A stretch of DNA of 64,000 bases from Paludibacteraceae bacterium (GCA_017480285.1 JAFVAX010000100.1:1-64000), one strand, 5' to 3'. Counted from the first letter of the stretch, positions 54,767 to 64,000 are shown. Program-made: numbers and translations. Notes: generated from the letters alone by a model not told the origin.

Positions 54767-56480
54767 TATAACCCTATGCGCACTTTTCGTAACTTGTATG
54801 TTATGGGCGCAACAAGACAGTATTTTTGAGCGTTCTGTCATGGTGGAACGCGATTTCCAACCCGTTGTGGAAAAGGCTAAAAAAGTGAATACCACCCCCG
54901 ACATCCTTGAGGCTGTGGTTGACGCTACCGAGCCCGACTTCTCCAACTACAACGAACCTATGGAGAAAGCCCACAACATCACACCTATGGGACATGTGGA
55001 TATGCACTTCCCCATGCCCGAACAGAAACATGGTTTCTTGCGCGTGGGAGGCGGATACATCGGCTCTATGCTCGATTTCCACTATACTACGGTCAATGAC
55101 AACCAACTGCTTTTCGGTGTGCGTGCCTCACATCTTGGCAACTGGAACAGAAAAACACTATCGCATACCTCTGTCGGACTGAACCTCAACAAGGCGTTCC
55201 GAAAGATGGAACTGTTCTTCGATGCCGATGCAACCGAGATTTTCTTCGTCCGCTATGGTCGTTATTTCAACTATACCAACCAAAACAAACGCACAGGCGA
55301 GTTCGTAGGAATAAAAAAATTCTCCGACTACCTATCTGAAGACAAAGGCAGCCATTGGGAAGTCAATAGCCATATCGGTATCCGCTCGGCCGGCAAAAGC
55401 CCGTGGAAATACTATGTCCAAACAGGCTACGAAGGCTTCGTCATGGGTAAGAAACAAGCCGAACACATGATTAACTCCAATGTAGGTGTGGCGTGGGAAA
55501 GCAAGAACCACCATGTCGGACTTGATGTCAATCTCGTTGACCATTTCTTTACCGCCGACATGGACGGTTTCGAGTTCTCGGACTTCTACATAAGCCGTGG
55601 CGACACAGTAGCGGAAAGCCACCATACACTTAAGATCCGTCCGTACTACGAACTGCTTCTGAAACGCTTTACTTTGCACCTCGGTGTGAACCTCGATATG
55701 AGTTTTAACAAAGGCAAAGTGTTCCAACCCTCGCCAAATGTCAGTTTCGAATGGCTCATCGCACCCGAGTGGGTTACACTCTTTGGTCATGCCACGGGCG
55801 ACTATCAGGTCATTTCCGTACGCGACCACTTCCGCTTCAACCGCTACTTGTATGCACAAAACGAATTGGCAAGTTCAAGTTCCAGAACCTACAACCTTGT
55901 AGATGCTATGCTCGGACTCAAACTGCACCCGCATACCGACCTCCTTTTGTCCGTCTTTGCAGGATATAACTATACCAAAGACGATGTATTCTATGTACCT
56001 GACACAAAGGGTTATACAACACTCGTCGGATTCAACCATACACACTGGACTGTCGGCATGAACCTTAATTATCATTATCAAGACATAGTAAAACTCTCCT
56101 TCAATGCCTTCTATAACCTTTGGAACATGCTCAAAACAAACGGAGTGGACGCCTACAAAGACTACGGACTTGGCAACTGGCAAGTGCTCGACCGACCCGC
56201 TTGGGGAATAGACCTCCGTCTTGACTATAACATCAACCAGAAATGGAGTCTCTATAGCGACAACCATTTTGCAGGTGGCAGACACTTCCTTGACCTGAAC
56301 ATGCAGGCAGTCAAAGCACGACCGCTTATCGACCTGAACTTAGGCGCACAATATGCAGTCAGAAAAAATATATCACTCTTCCTGCAACTCAACAACTTTA
56401 TCAACTGGAAAGCCGATATTTTCTATGCTTACCAGACACAAGGCATCAACGGAATGATTGGACTTAATTGGGTATTCTAA
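54753..56480 (+). CDS. Outer-membrane beta-barrel protein paired with the TPR protein
   Basis: The start ATG at 54753 gives a signal peptide ([20 protein letters not shown]) and 575 residues. A short proline/acid-rich plug-like region ([39 protein letters not shown]) precedes many alternating aromatic beta strands. The end [12 protein letters not shown] is typical of an outer-membrane barrel that terminates in Phe. It resembles TonB-receptor-like barrels of Bacteroidota but no classical plug or CarboxypepD domain is seen. It overlaps the TPR gene by 14 bases. Confidence 0.8.
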   Translation: MKKTNITLCALFVTCMLWAQQDSIFERSVMVERDFQPVVEKAKKVNTTPDILEAVVDATEPDFSNYNEPMEKAHNITPMGHVDMHFPMPEQKHGFLRVGGGYIGSMLDFHYTTVNDNQLLFGVRASHLGNWNRKTLSHTSVGLNLNKAFRKMELFFDADATEIFFVRYGRYFNYTNQNKRTGEFVGIKKFSDYLSEDKGSHWEVNSHIGIRSAGKSPWKYYVQTGYEGFVMGKKQAEHMINSNVGVAWESKNHHVGLDVNLVDHFFTADMDGFEFSDFYISRGDTVAESHHTLKIRPYYELLLKRFTLHLGVNLDMSFNKGKVFQPSPNVSFEWLIAPEWVTLFGHATGDYQVISVRDHFRFNRYLYAQNELASSSSRTYNLVDAMLGLKLHPHTDLLLSVFAGYNYTKDDVFYVPDTKGYTTLVGFNHTHWTVGMNLNYHYQDIVKLSFNAFYNLWNMLKTNGVDAYKDYGLGNWQVLDRPAWGIDLRLDYNINQKWSLYSDNHFAGGRHFLDLNMQAVKARPLIDLNLGAQYAVRKNISLFLQLNNFINWKADIFYAYQTQGINGMIGLNWVF

Positions 56481-56508
56481 CCCTCATCCTGAACTTGTTT
56501 CAGGATCT
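56481..56508. repeat. CCTGAA/TTCAGG hairpin repeat before lepA
   Basis: A complete CCCTCATCCTGAACTTGTTT plus CAGGATCTAA copy begins at the stop codon of the barrel gene and ends 17 bases before the lepA ATG. A second copy of the same repeat lies inside lepA about 240 bases downstream. Confidence 0.85.
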
Positions 56509-56524
56509 AATAAACAACCAAACA

Positions 56525-58345
56525 ATGCAAAACATTCGTAATTTCTGTATAATAGCACATATTGACCACGGTAAATCAACGCTTGCTGACCGCCTTTTGG
56601 AATATACCAAAACGGTAGAAGGCAAAGTGTCGGAAAATCAGGTGCTCGATGATATGGATTTGGAAAAAGAGCGTGGTATTACCATCAAAAGCCACGCCAT
56701 CCAAATGCAGTACAAATATACACCTCATTCTGAACTTGTTTCAGGATTTCCTTCCGAAGGTGTTTATACATTGAACCTCATCGACACTCCGGGGCATGTG
56801 GACTTCTCATACGAGGTGAGCCGCTCAATAGCCGCCTGTGAAGGGGCACTTCTCGTTGTGGATGCCTCGCAAGGTGTGCAGGCACAAACAATCTCCAACC
56901 TCTATATGGCTCTTGAACACGACCTTGAGATTATCCCCGTCATGAATAAGTGCGATATGGACTCTGCCATGCCCGACATGGTGGAAGATGAGATAGTCGA
57001 ACTCTTAGGCTGCAAACGCGAGGAGATAATTCGTGCAAGTGGCAAGACCGGACAAGGCGTTGAAGAAATCTTGCAAGCCATCGTTGAGCGCATACCCGCC
57101 CCAAAAGGCGACCCCGAAGCACCGCTCCAATGCCTTATCTTCGACTCTGTGTTCAACTCTTTCCGTGGCATAATAGCATATTTCAAAATTGTTAACGGCA
57201 CAATCCGTACCGGCGACCTCGTCAAGTTCTTCAACACCGGCAAAGAATACGATGCCGACGAGATAGGAGTGCTCAAACTCGATATGCAACCCTGCAAACA
57301 ACTCTCTGCCGGAAATGTTGGATATATTATCTCAGGTATCAAAACATCTACCGAAGTCAAAGTGGGCGATACTATAACTCAAGTCAACCGACCTTGCGAA
57401 AAGGCTATCGAAGGTTTCGAAGAAGTCAAACCTATGGTATTCGCCGGTGTCTATCCTATCGAAGCCGAAGACTATGAGAACCTTCGCGCCTCGCTCGAGA
57501 AACTGCAACTCAACGATGCCTCACTAACCTTCACACCTGAATCGTCGGTGGCTCTCGGTTTTGGTTTCCGTTGCGGGTTCCTCGGACTTTTGCACATGGA
57601 AATAGTGCAAGAACGACTCGACCGAGAGTTTGACATGGATGTCATCACAACCGTACCCAATGTATCGTATAATGTATATGACAAACATCTCAACAAGATA
57701 GAGGTGCACAACCCTGCCGGTATGCCCGATATTGCCGTTATCGACCATATCGAAGAGCCGTTCATTCGCGCATCTATCATTACTGCTACTACATACATAG
57801 GCAACATCATGACCCTCTGCCTTGGCAAGCGCGGCGAACTTGTCAAGCAGGAATATATATCAGGTAATCGTGTGGAGATACTCTTCGACCTGCCACTCGG
57901 CGAGATAGTTATCGATTTCTACGACAAACTCAAAAGTATATCAAAAGGTTATGCTTCGTTCGACTACCATCCCAATGGTTTCCGACAGTCCGATTTGGTC
58001 AAACTCGACATCCTCTTGAACGGCGAGCAAGTTGACGCTCTATCAACTCTTACCCACCGCTCTAATGCTGTCGATTTCGGGCGGCGTATGTGTGAGAAAC
58101 TCAAGGAGTTATTACCTCGTCAGCAGTTTGATATCGCTATTCAAGCCGCTATCGGACAGAAGATTATCGCCCGAGAAACGGTCAAACAGGTCCGCAAGGA
58201 TGTAACTGCCAAATGCTATGGTGGTGATGTCAGTCGTAAGCGCAAACTGCTCGAGAAGCAAAAACGCGGCAAGAAAAGAATGAAGCAAATAGGTAATGTC
58301 GAAGTCCCGCAAAAAGCCTTCCTCGCCGTACTGAAATTAGACTGA
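56525..58345 (+). CDS. lepA: Elongation factor 4 (LepA) with a repeat-derived insertion
   Basis: The ATG at 56525 gives [20 protein letters not shown], the family start; 19 further codons upstream come from a hairpin repeat and are rejected. The 606-residue ribosomal GTPase has G1 [21 protein letters not shown]3 [16 protein letters not shown]4 NKCD, domains II and III, and the C-terminal [13 protein letters not shown] with [18 protein letters not shown]. Between QMQYKY and [10 protein letters not shown] the protein carries [15 protein letters not shown], about 8-11 residues more than relatives. Most of this is encoded by an exact copy of the intergenic CCTCATTCTGAACTTGTTTC repeat. The insert falls in a loop before G3 and may be tolerated. 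Confidence 0.95.
   Translation: MQNIRNFCIIAHIDHGKSTLADRLLEYTKTVEGKVSENQVLDDMDLEKERGITIKSHAIQMQYKYTPHSELVSGFPSEGVYTLNLIDTPGHVDFSYEVSRSIAACEGALLVVDASQGVQAQTISNLYMALEHDLEIIPVMNKCDMDSAMPDMVEDEIVELLGCKREEIIRASGKTGQGVEEILQAIVERIPAPKGDPEAPLQCLIFDSVFNSFRGIIAYFKIVNGTIRTGDLVKFFNTGKEYDADEIGVLKLDMQPCKQLSAGNVGYIISGIKTSTEVKVGDTITQVNRPCEKAIEGFEEVKPMVFAGVYPIEAEDYENLRASLEKLQLNDASLTFTPESSVALGFGFRCGFLGLLHMEIVQERLDREFDMDVITTVPNVSYNVYDKHLNKIEVHNPAGMPDIAVIDHIEEPFIRASIITATTYIGNIMTLCLGKRGELVKQEYISGNRVEILFDLPLGEIVIDFYDKLKSISKGYASFDYHPNGFRQSDLVKLDILLNGEQVDALSTLTHRSNAVDFGRRMCEKLKELLPRQQFDIAIQAAIGQKIIARETVKQVRKDVTAKCYGGDVSRKRKLLEKQKRGKKRMKQIGNVEVPQKAFLAVLKLD
56722..56748. repeat. Hairpin repeat copy inside the lepA coding sequence
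   Basis: CCTCATTCTGAACTTGTTTC followed by AGGAT (56723-56747) is the dispersed intergenic unit, here in frame and encoding PHSELVSG. Same orientation as the copy at 56481 relative to lepA transcription. Confidence 0.9.
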
Positions 58346-58380
58346 AAAGATAGTATTTTTACTTTTATTTACAACAAAAA

Positions 58381-58430
58381 ACACAAATTCTTTGCAAATT
58401 TGGTTATTTGCAAAGAATTTTGTATATTTG
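58381..58430 (+). promoter_or_regulatory. Promoter with palindromic operator, copy 1
   Basis: A perfect inverted repeat, AAATTCTTTGCAAAT (58385-58399) and ATTTGCAAAGAATTT (58406-58420), encloses a 6-base loop with the -33 box TTTG (58399-58402). The -7 box TATATTTG is at 58423-58430, spacer 20. The whole 50 bp recurs at 60471-60520 with one difference. It drives the secreted protein gene at 58466 and looks like a site for a dimeric regulator. Confidence 0.7.
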
Positions 58431-58465
58431 AGCGTATTTCCAAAATTTAATAATTAACGATTGAT

Positions 58466-59419
58466 TTGAAAAAATATTATTGTTTTATATTATTTTTTTC
58501 TATACAGATATCTGCATTTGCAGACCATACTTATTTTCCTAATGAAATAGAGTGGACGCTGCTTAAAACTGATTGTTATTTGTTTGGTGGAGACGATAAT
58601 AAAATATATCGAGTAAAAATAAAAATTGAAAAAGACACTATTATAAGTAATAAAAAGTATCAAATTATTGAAAATATACCTATTCGTTCGGATGGAAACA
58701 AAGTTTATTGTTATATAAAAAAAGATAATAATATATTTGAAGATTTTCTGTTATATGATTTTGATTTAAAAGTGGGAGATTCAATATTAACAGCTTACCC
58801 TTTAGAATTGGAAACAAATAGTATGTTTAGAGAGGCATATTATAATTTATGGAAATATACGACTTTATATTATGATTATGTCAAAGAGATTGATACTATA
58901 GTACTTAATGATGGTCGATTAGCAAAAAAAATAGAATATACTTATATGCGACCATCTGACATAGAATATATTGGAAGTGTTGGGGCTTCACTATTTACAC
59001 CGATATCAAAAGTGGATTCCTGTTTTGATGTATCTCTTGCTTGTTGTTCGGTTGATGGTTGTCCAATATATGAGAGTTGGAGCAATGCGTGTTCAGAAAA
59101 TAATATGATAGAAGATTCTGAAAATAAACAAATTTTATTTAATATTGATAATCAAATATTAGAAATAGAAAATTATTGTAAAATAGAAAGTGTTAAAATA
59201 TATTATATAGATGGAACTTTGGTATGTAATTCTTTTATTGACAACAATAACATTCCACTACCTTGTAAGCCGAAGAATTTGCAAAAATGCAATGATAATA
59301 AACAAAAATACTATTACTATGTTGATTTATCTTCTTTACCTTTCGGAAACTACATACTAATCCTTTTAGATGAAAAAGGTAATAAAAAAATAAAAAAAAT
59401 TATTAAGTTATACAACTAA
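58466..59419 (+). CDS. AT-rich secreted protein with T9SS-like C-terminal domain
   Basis: The 317-residue product starts at TTG (MKKYYCFILFFSIQISAFA signal peptide); no ATG is available. The middle is an unfamiliar beta-rich domain with WTLLKTDCYLFGGDDNKIYRV and LLYDFDLKVGDSILTAYPL. Cysteines cluster in CFDVSLACCSVDGC. The last ~80 residues fit a type A sorting domain: VKIYYIDGTLVC, then LPFGNYILILLDEKGNKKIK ending KKIIKLYN. Base composition is far more A/T-rich than in lepA or asnS, suggesting horizontal transfer or relaxed selection. Function unknown. The upstream promoter has a palindromic operator shared with asnS. Confidence 0.75.
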   Translation: MKKYYCFILFFSIQISAFADHTYFPNEIEWTLLKTDCYLFGGDDNKIYRVKIKIEKDTIISNKKYQIIENIPIRSDGNKVYCYIKKDNNIFEDFLLYDFDLKVGDSILTAYPLELETNSMFREAYYNLWKYTTLYYDYVKEIDTIVLNDGRLAKKIEYTYMRPSDIEYIGSVGASLFTPISKVDSCFDVSLACCSVDGCPIYESWSNACSENNMIEDSENKQILFNIDNQILEIENYCKIESVKIYYIDGTLVCNSFIDNNNIPLPCKPKNLQKCNDNKQKYYYYVDLSSLPFGNYILILLDEKGNKKIKKIIKLYN

Positions 59420-59511
59420 TAAATTTGTTATTAAATTTTTAACGAATTGTTGATATAAAGTAAATGTGAAAAAACCGAAGAGACAATGGGATATAACAGT
59501 CGTTATTAGTT

Positions 59512-60447
59512 ATGTTGAAAAAAATACTATTCTGCGTATTTGTCGCACTTTTTTCCATTTCTGTATTTGCCGATGATATTATTTACACAAAAGACGGCAA
59601 AACTTTTTCCGGTCACATAACACGACAAAGAGGCTTACAGATTGCGATAGTAACTGCTGATAACAATGAAGTGGTAATTAACAAATCGGATATTCTCAAA
59701 CTTGAATATTCTAATGGGGCGGTTTATGAGAATGTTGATGGCAAACTTAAATTAAAAAAAGACCATCCTGTTGTTGGTCGCAGAGAACAACATCGTCAAG
59801 GTAGCCACGAAACAACACCTCGCAGACAACCTAAAGAAGAAACCGTTGGACATCACAACGAAGGAAAAGAAAAAATTGAAAAACCTGTTGGTAATGGTGA
59901 TGAAAGAATGTTGTGCATTGAAGAGTGCGATTTGATAAAAAAAGGTTATCGCGGTATGATTGAAGTTGGCGGAACAAGAGGACTTGGAGTTAACAAAGGT
60001 ATTGGTACGCTTAACATAGCAACTGTGCACGGCTATCAGTTTAATGAATATATGTTTTTGGGCGCAGGTATTGGTGCAAATATAAATTTCACCATGAAAG
60101 ATAAGGCTAACGGCACTAAAGCAGGTTGCACTTATGTTTTTATGCCCGTTTTTATGGATTTACGCTTTTCTTATCCGCTTCATAAAACTTTTGCTTTTGC
60201 AGATTTCCGTGTAGGTGGAGCACCTTATTTTGGCGATGATATAAAAGTTGATGGTTCAATTTTTCAGACTAAAGAATACCTAAAGGGAGGTGCGTATTTT
60301 GCTCCAAGTTTCGGCTTTATGTTTGCAAGAAAACCTAATAGCGCTTTGGGACTTGCAGTACAATACATTATGCAACATTCTGCTGCAAAAGACAAAAAGG
60401 ATTTCCTTACACATTATTTTGGTGCAAAAATGATAATTGAATTCTAA
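59512..60447 (+). CDS. Outer-membrane beta-barrel protein with charged linker
   Basis: The 311-residue protein has a signal peptide (MLKKILFCVFVALFSISVFA) and a small N-terminal beta domain (DDIIYTKDGKTFSGHITRQ to VYENVDGKLKL). A Lys/Glu/His-rich linker (residues ~85-135, with RQPKEETVGHHNEGKEKIEK) follows. The C-terminal barrel (~145-311) has GYRGMIEVGGTRGLGVNKG, FLGAGIGANINF and the terminal Phe in GAKMIIEF. The family is not recognised precisely. It lies between the two copies of the palindromic promoter and may be co-transcribed with the upstream secreted gene. Confidence 0.75.
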   Translation: MLKKILFCVFVALFSISVFADDIIYTKDGKTFSGHITRQRGLQIAIVTADNNEVVINKSDILKLEYSNGAVYENVDGKLKLKKDHPVVGRREQHRQGSHETTPRRQPKEETVGHHNEGKEKIEKPVGNGDERMLCIEECDLIKKGYRGMIEVGGTRGLGVNKGIGTLNIATVHGYQFNEYMFLGAGIGANINFTMKDKANGTKAGCTYVFMPVFMDLRFSYPLHKTFAFADFRVGGAPYFGDDIKVDGSIFQTKEYLKGGAYFAPSFGFMFARKPNSALGLAVQYIMQHSAAKDKKDFLTHYFGAKMIIEF

Positions 60448-60470
60448 CAAGACAGCTTTTTTGTAAAACA

Positions 60471-60520
60471 ACACAAATTCTTTGCAAATTTGGTTATTTG
60501 CAAAGATTTTTGTATATTTG
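60471..60520 (+). promoter_or_regulatory. Promoter with palindromic operator, copy 2 (asnS)
   Basis: This copy is identical to 58381-58430 except one base (CAAAGATTTT instead of CAAAGAATTT), so the stem is slightly shorter. The -33 TTTG (60489-60492) again lies in the loop and the -7 TATATTTG is at 60513-60520. It precedes asnS by about 48 bases. Confidence 0.7.
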
Positions 60521-60568
60521 TATGCTTTATATGCAAAAGCGTGTTAAAACATAAGATTATCTAAATAA

Positions 60569-61966
60569 ATGAAACGAACAGAAATAAAAGAAGCACTTGA
60601 AGGCAAACTCGTAGGGCAACAAATAACCCTTATGGGTTGGGTGCGCTCGCGTCGTGGCAATAAGAATGTATCATTCATCGCCCTCAACGACGGCTCTACT
60701 ATTAAAAACATTCAGATAGTAGTTGACCTGCAGAACTTTACAGAAGAACAACTCAAACCTATCACTACCGGCTCCTGTATCAAAGCCGAAGGCTTGCTCG
60801 TTGAGTCAATGGGTAAAGGACAAACAGTAGAGATGCAAGCCAACGCTCTGCATGTGTTCGGCACCGCCGATGTGGATACATACCCTCTGCAAAAGAAAGG
60901 TCATACAATGGAATACTTGCGCGAGATAGCACACCTGCGCCCACGTACCAACACATTCGGAGCAGTATTCCGCCTTCGACACCACATGGCAATGGCCATT
61001 CATACCTACTTCCATCAGCACGGATACTTCTATTTCCATACACCACTCATCACAGCCTCTGACTGCGAGGGTGCAGGGCAGATGTTCCAAGTAACGACTA
61101 AAAACCTCTATAACCTCAAGAAGGACCAAAACGGACAAATAGACTATTCCGACGACTTCTTCGGCAAGCAAACGGCTCTAACCGTCAGCGGACAACTTGA
61201 AGGCGAACTCGGGGCTTTGGCACTCGGAAAAATATATACTTTCGGACCAACCTTCCGTGCCGAGAACAGCAATACACCCCGACACCTTGCCGAGTTCTGG
61301 ATGATTGAACCCGAAGTGGCATTCATCGACAAAACCGACCTTATGGACATCGAAGAGGACTTCCTTAAATTCTGCGTCCGTTGGGCACTCGACAACTGTC
61401 AGGACGACCTACAATTCCTCAACGATATGTTCGACAAAGGACTTATCGAACGCCTGCAGAAAGTAGTAGATACGGAGTTTGTGCGTCTGCCATATACCGA
61501 AGGTATCAACATCCTTCAACAGGCCATTAAGAACGGAAAGAAGTTTGAGTTCCCATGCGCTTGGGGCGACGACCTCGCCTCCGAACATGAGCGTTACCTC
61601 GTGGAAGAGCACTTTGGCAAACCTGTCATCATGACCGACTATCCGCGCGAGATAAAAGCCTTCTATATGAAGCAGAACGCTGACGGCAAAACAGTGCAAG
61701 GCACCGATGTTCTCTTCCCCTCAATAGGAGAGATAATAGGAGGTTCAGTGCGTGAGGAAGACTACGACAAACTTATGGCAGAAATTGAAGCCCGACAAAT
61801 ACCAATGAAAGATATGTGGTGGTATCTCGATACCCGCCGTTTCGGTTCAGCCCCACACGCCGGCTTCGGACTCGGGTTTGAACGACTCATGCTCTTCGTT
61901 ACAGGTATGCAGAACATACGCGATGTCATTCCTTTCCCAAGAACACCTAAAACAGCAGAGTTTTGA
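60569..61966 (+). CDS. asnS: Asparaginyl-tRNA synthetase
   Basis: The 465-residue class II synthetase has an N-terminal OB-fold anticodon-binding domain ([25 protein letters not shown]) and a catalytic domain. Motif 1 lies in [17 protein letters not shown]. The [15 protein letters not shown] segment is typical of AsnRS. Motif 2 is [21 protein letters not shown] and motif 3 is [13 protein letters not shown]. It charges tRNA-Asn. Its promoter carries a palindromic operator shared with a secreted-protein gene. Confidence 0.96.
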   Translation: MKRTEIKEALEGKLVGQQITLMGWVRSRRGNKNVSFIALNDGSTIKNIQIVVDLQNFTEEQLKPITTGSCIKAEGLLVESMGKGQTVEMQANALHVFGTADVDTYPLQKKGHTMEYLREIAHLRPRTNTFGAVFRLRHHMAMAIHTYFHQHGYFYFHTPLITASDCEGAGQMFQVTTKNLYNLKKDQNGQIDYSDDFFGKQTALTVSGQLEGELGALALGKIYTFGPTFRAENSNTPRHLAEFWMIEPEVAFIDKTDLMDIEEDFLKFCVRWALDNCQDDLQFLNDMFDKGLIERLQKVVDTEFVRLPYTEGINILQQAIKNGKKFEFPCAWGDDLASEHERYLVEEHFGKPVIMTDYPREIKAFYMKQNADGKTVQGTDVLFPSIGEIIGGSVREEDYDKLMAEIEARQIPMKDMWWYLDTRRFGSAPHAGFGLGFERLMLFVTGMQNIRDVIPFPRTPKTAEF

Positions 61967-61971
61967 CGCAC

Positions 61972-62124
61972 GCCTCACTTTGACGGTATTCCTCATTCTG
62001 ACGCAGACCCCTCATTCTGAACTTGTTTCAGAATCTAAAAAAAACAGCCCCCTCATTCTGAACTTGTTTCAGAATCTAAAAAAACAAAACAGACCCCTCA
62101 TTCTGACGCAGGTCAGAATCTAAT
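61972..62124. repeat. Array of hairpin repeats between asnS and the TonB-dependent receptor
   Basis: Two half copies (CCTCACTTTGACG and CCTCATTCTGACGCAG) are followed by two full CCTCATTCTGAACTTG / TTTCAGAATCTAAAA hairpins (62011-62038, 62051-62078). A TTCTGAC-GCAG-GTCAGAA hairpin lies at 62101-62120. The A runs after each unit resemble terminators. Both arm families occur together here, supporting a common origin. Confidence 0.85.
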
Positions 62125-62170
62125 AAAAAAAACAAATTAACCCTATTTATAAATCTAATAACTTAAAAAC

Positions 62171-64000
62171 ATGCGTAGATTACTTACTACTCTATCTTGT
62201 TTAGCCTTTGTCTTTTGTGTGATGGCACAGACTTCACTCAAAGGTGTGTTGGTGGACGAACAAACAGGCAAACCTATTGTCGGTGCCACCGTCAAACTGG
62301 CTAATCAGAACATCATCACTACTACCAATCAGCAGGGTGAGTTCAATCTGATCTACCTTGATGCTATCAACGAGGAGATGATCCTCGAAGCACAAGGTTA
62401 TGTGACAGATGTTAAGTTAGTTCAACTTCAAGCCGAACAAGCCAATGAACTCGGTGAGGTGAAGTTGAAACAAGACACGCAGAGCGAAATGAACGAAGAG
62501 GTACTTCTTACCCTTTCCGAGGAAGACCTTAACGACGACGAAGGACGCTCGCAAAGCATGTCTTCAGGCTCCAACGCTTCTACCGATGTGTTTAACCGTA
62601 ATACAGGTTTTGCTTGGTCGGCTGTCCGCTACCGTCAGCGTGGTTACGAGCAGAAATATGAGCAGACCTATATCAACGGCGTTAACTTCAACGGTGCTGA
62701 ACGCGGTACTTTCAACTATTCAATGCTCGGTGGTCTGAACGATGCTTCGCGCAACAAAGACATCAACAACCCGCTTGAATCGTCTGATTTCACTTTCGGT
62801 AACATCGGCAAATCAACCAACATCATGATGGAAGCAACCCGCTTCGCACAAGGTTGGAAAATAGGACTTTCAGGTACTAACCGTACTTACAAAGGTCGTG
62901 TTTTTGCTACCTACGCTTCGGGTCTGCTCAACAACGGTTGGGCATTTGTAGGTTCTCTCGCTTGGCGCTATAGCCCGTATATCGACAAAAAGGGTATCAT
63001 CGGCGAAGGTCAAGACTACAACTCTATCGGTTATTTCTTCTCCGCACAGAAGATATGGAGCGAGAAACATAAACTCTCAATCGTAACCTTTGGAGCACCT
63101 ACACAACGCTCACAGTCTGCCGCCGTTACACAAGAAGTGTACGACCTTACAGGCTCTATCTACTACAACCCTTATTGGGGCTATCAAAATGGCAAGGTAC
63201 GCAACTCACGCGTCGTTAAATCGTTCGACCCGACAGCTATCGTATCCTACGATTTCACACCCAACGATCGCCATAAATTCAAATTTGCAGTAGGCTACCA
63301 CTATAGCCTCTACTCAAATTCGGCACTCACCTTCTACAACGCTCCCGATCCTCGTCCTGACTACTATCGTAACCTTCCCTCTTTCTTGATGGATGGACAG
63401 ATAGGTAAAGACGGCAAATGGATAACCTCTGACATGAACGGCAACCCGCTTCAAGACGGCACTCGTGTTGACGGTACTTATGTAGGCGGTTCGGTTGACC
63501 TGTATAACTACGAGCAACTGACCGACCTTTGGAAAAACCGCGACAATGCCGTAACGCAAATCAACTGGGACAACCTCTATGCTGCCAACTATGCTTACAA
63601 CGAAGTGAACAAAGACGATCCCTATCGCTCGTCAAAATACATCCTTGAGCGTCGTCATAACGACCTTATGGAAGGTGCATTCAACTTCAACTATCAAAAC
63701 AATGCACACCGCGACATTCACCTGAAGATGACTGTCGGTGCTGAGGCTAAATACTCACAAGGTATCCACTACAAGACTATCGACGACCTTCTCGGTGGCG
63801 ACCAATGGTTCGATGTTGACCCATTCGCTGAACGAGACATCAAAGACCTTGCTACCAACATCGGTATGACACAGGCTGACATCGAGAAAGTTAAGCAAAA
63901 CGATATCTTCGTAACCGACAAAGACCGTGTTACCAAGAAAGGTGATAAGTTCGGCTACGACTACAACATCAATATGCTTACAGCCAAGACTTGGTTCCAA
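62171..64000 (+). CDS. TonB-dependent receptor, N-terminal part (3' end outside window)
   Basis: The 610 visible codons begin MRRLLTTLSCLAFVFCVMAQ (signal peptide). A CarboxypepD_reg-like domain follows (LKGVLVDEQTGKPIVGATVKLANQNI, residues ~22-105), then an acidic stretch (LSEEDLNDDEG). The plug-like NTGFAWSAVRYRQRGYEQKYEQTYINGVNFNGAE and many aromatic beta strands come next. This is the SusC/RagA-like build, importing glycans, peptides or metals across the outer membrane with TonB energy. No SusD partner is visible because the window ends. Substrate unknown. No clear promoter is seen between the hairpin array and the ATG. Confidence 0.88.
   Translation, partial: MRRLLTTLSCLAFVFCVMAQTSLKGVLVDEQTGKPIVGATVKLANQNIITTTNQQGEFNLIYLDAINEEMILEAQGYVTDVKLVQLQAEQANELGEVKLKQDTQSEMNEEVLLTLSEEDLNDDEGRSQSMSSGSNASTDVFNRNTGFAWSAVRYRQRGYEQKYEQTYINGVNFNGAERGTFNYSMLGGLNDASRNKDINNPLESSDFTFGNIGKSTNIMMEATRFAQGWKIGLSGTNRTYKGRVFATYASGLLNNGWAFVGSLAWRYSPYIDKKGIIGEGQDYNSIGYFFSAQKIWSEKHKLSIVTFGAPTQRSQSAAVTQEVYDLTGSIYYNPYWGYQNGKVRNSRVVKSFDPTAIVSYDFTPNDRHKFKFAVGYHYSLYSNSALTFYNAPDPRPDYYRNLPSFLMDGQIGKDGKWITSDMNGNPLQDGTRVDGTYVGGSVDLYNYEQLTDLWKNRDNAVTQINWDNLYAANYAYNEVNKDDPYRSSKYILERRHNDLMEGAFNFNYQNNAHRDIHLKMTVGAEAKYSQGIHYKTIDDLLGGDQWFDVDPFAERDIKDLATNIGMTQADIEKVKQNDIFVTDKDRVTKKGDKFGYDYNINMLTAKTWFQ

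Noticed and set aside
56468..56524. Upstream 19-codon extension of lepA
   Set aside because: It translates the hairpin repeat and starts inside the end of the barrel gene; family members begin at MQNIRNF.
61878..62123. Possible small protein over the asnS 3' end and hairpin array
   Set aside because: Its C-terminal half only translates the repeats (SELVSES, NLFQNL) and the first half is asnS in another frame.

Overview
The window looks like chromosome from a Bacteroidales bacterium (phylum Bacteroidota). Four things support this. Promoters fit the TTTG-N19/20-TAnnTTTG pattern of that phylum. There are GldD/GldE homologues and several proteins with type IX secretion (T9SS) type A C-terminal sorting domains. 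Lineage-typical families such as DUF3127, DUF4290 and a bacterial geranylgeranylglyceryl-phosphate-synthase homologue are present. A TonB-dependent receptor follows an asnS gene. No phage, insertion sequence or CRISPR array was seen. Genus cannot be assigned from sequence reading alone; base composition and many intergenic palindromes would suit an uncultured gut or anaerobic lineage.

Layout. 1-3 kb: 3' end of a T9SS cargo gene, a DUF3127 gene and pgk. 3-10.8 kb: a contiguous elongasome operon, mreB-mreC-mreD-mrdA-rodA, overlapping mnmG, which is cut by an in-frame amber codon. A perfect parS-like centromere palindrome lies just after mnmG. 10.8-16.9 kb: apt, uvrC, nadA, corA, rsmA and a small winged-helix gene. 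17-20.3 kb: a secreted endonuclease/phosphatase-family protein, DUF4290, tRNA-Gln(UUG), ribosomal protein L25 and pth. 20.3-26.4 kb: an EamA transporter and a TolC/HlyD/two-permease export operon without an ATPase gene. 26.4-29.6 kb: RNase P RNA, a YihY protein, prmC and recX. 29.6-33 kb (minus strand): hicA-hicB-pepD-MNT-HEPN-NadR-like kinase, containing two toxin-antitoxin modules. 33.1-44.8 kb: a 3237-residue modular T9SS surface protein, a translationally coupled small membrane protein and a PotD-like binding protein with a C-terminal membrane anchor. 44.8-51.6 kb (minus strand): gldE, gldD, a phosphopantetheinyl transferase, a GGGP-synthase/TadA fusion, a 7TM-HD phosphohydrolase and dusB. 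51.7-64 kb: a TPR protein and outer-membrane barrel pair, lepA, two secreted or outer-membrane proteins, asnS and the start of a TonB-dependent receptor.

The most distinctive signals are not ordinary genes. One is a family of short hairpin repeats (arms CCTGAA/TTCAGG or TTCTGAC/GTCAGAA) scattered between genes, present in the mreB leader and inserted in frame inside the lepA G domain. Another is a 50-bp promoter/operator duplicated almost perfectly before two different genes, with an inverted repeat whose loop contains the -33 box. There is a two-enzyme fusion joining ether-lipid synthesis to tRNA editing, a parS site, an amber-interrupted mnmG, and a HEPN toxin gene that appears to start with ATT after a perfect Shine-Dalgarno. 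All functional calls rest on motif recognition by eye; no database search was run.
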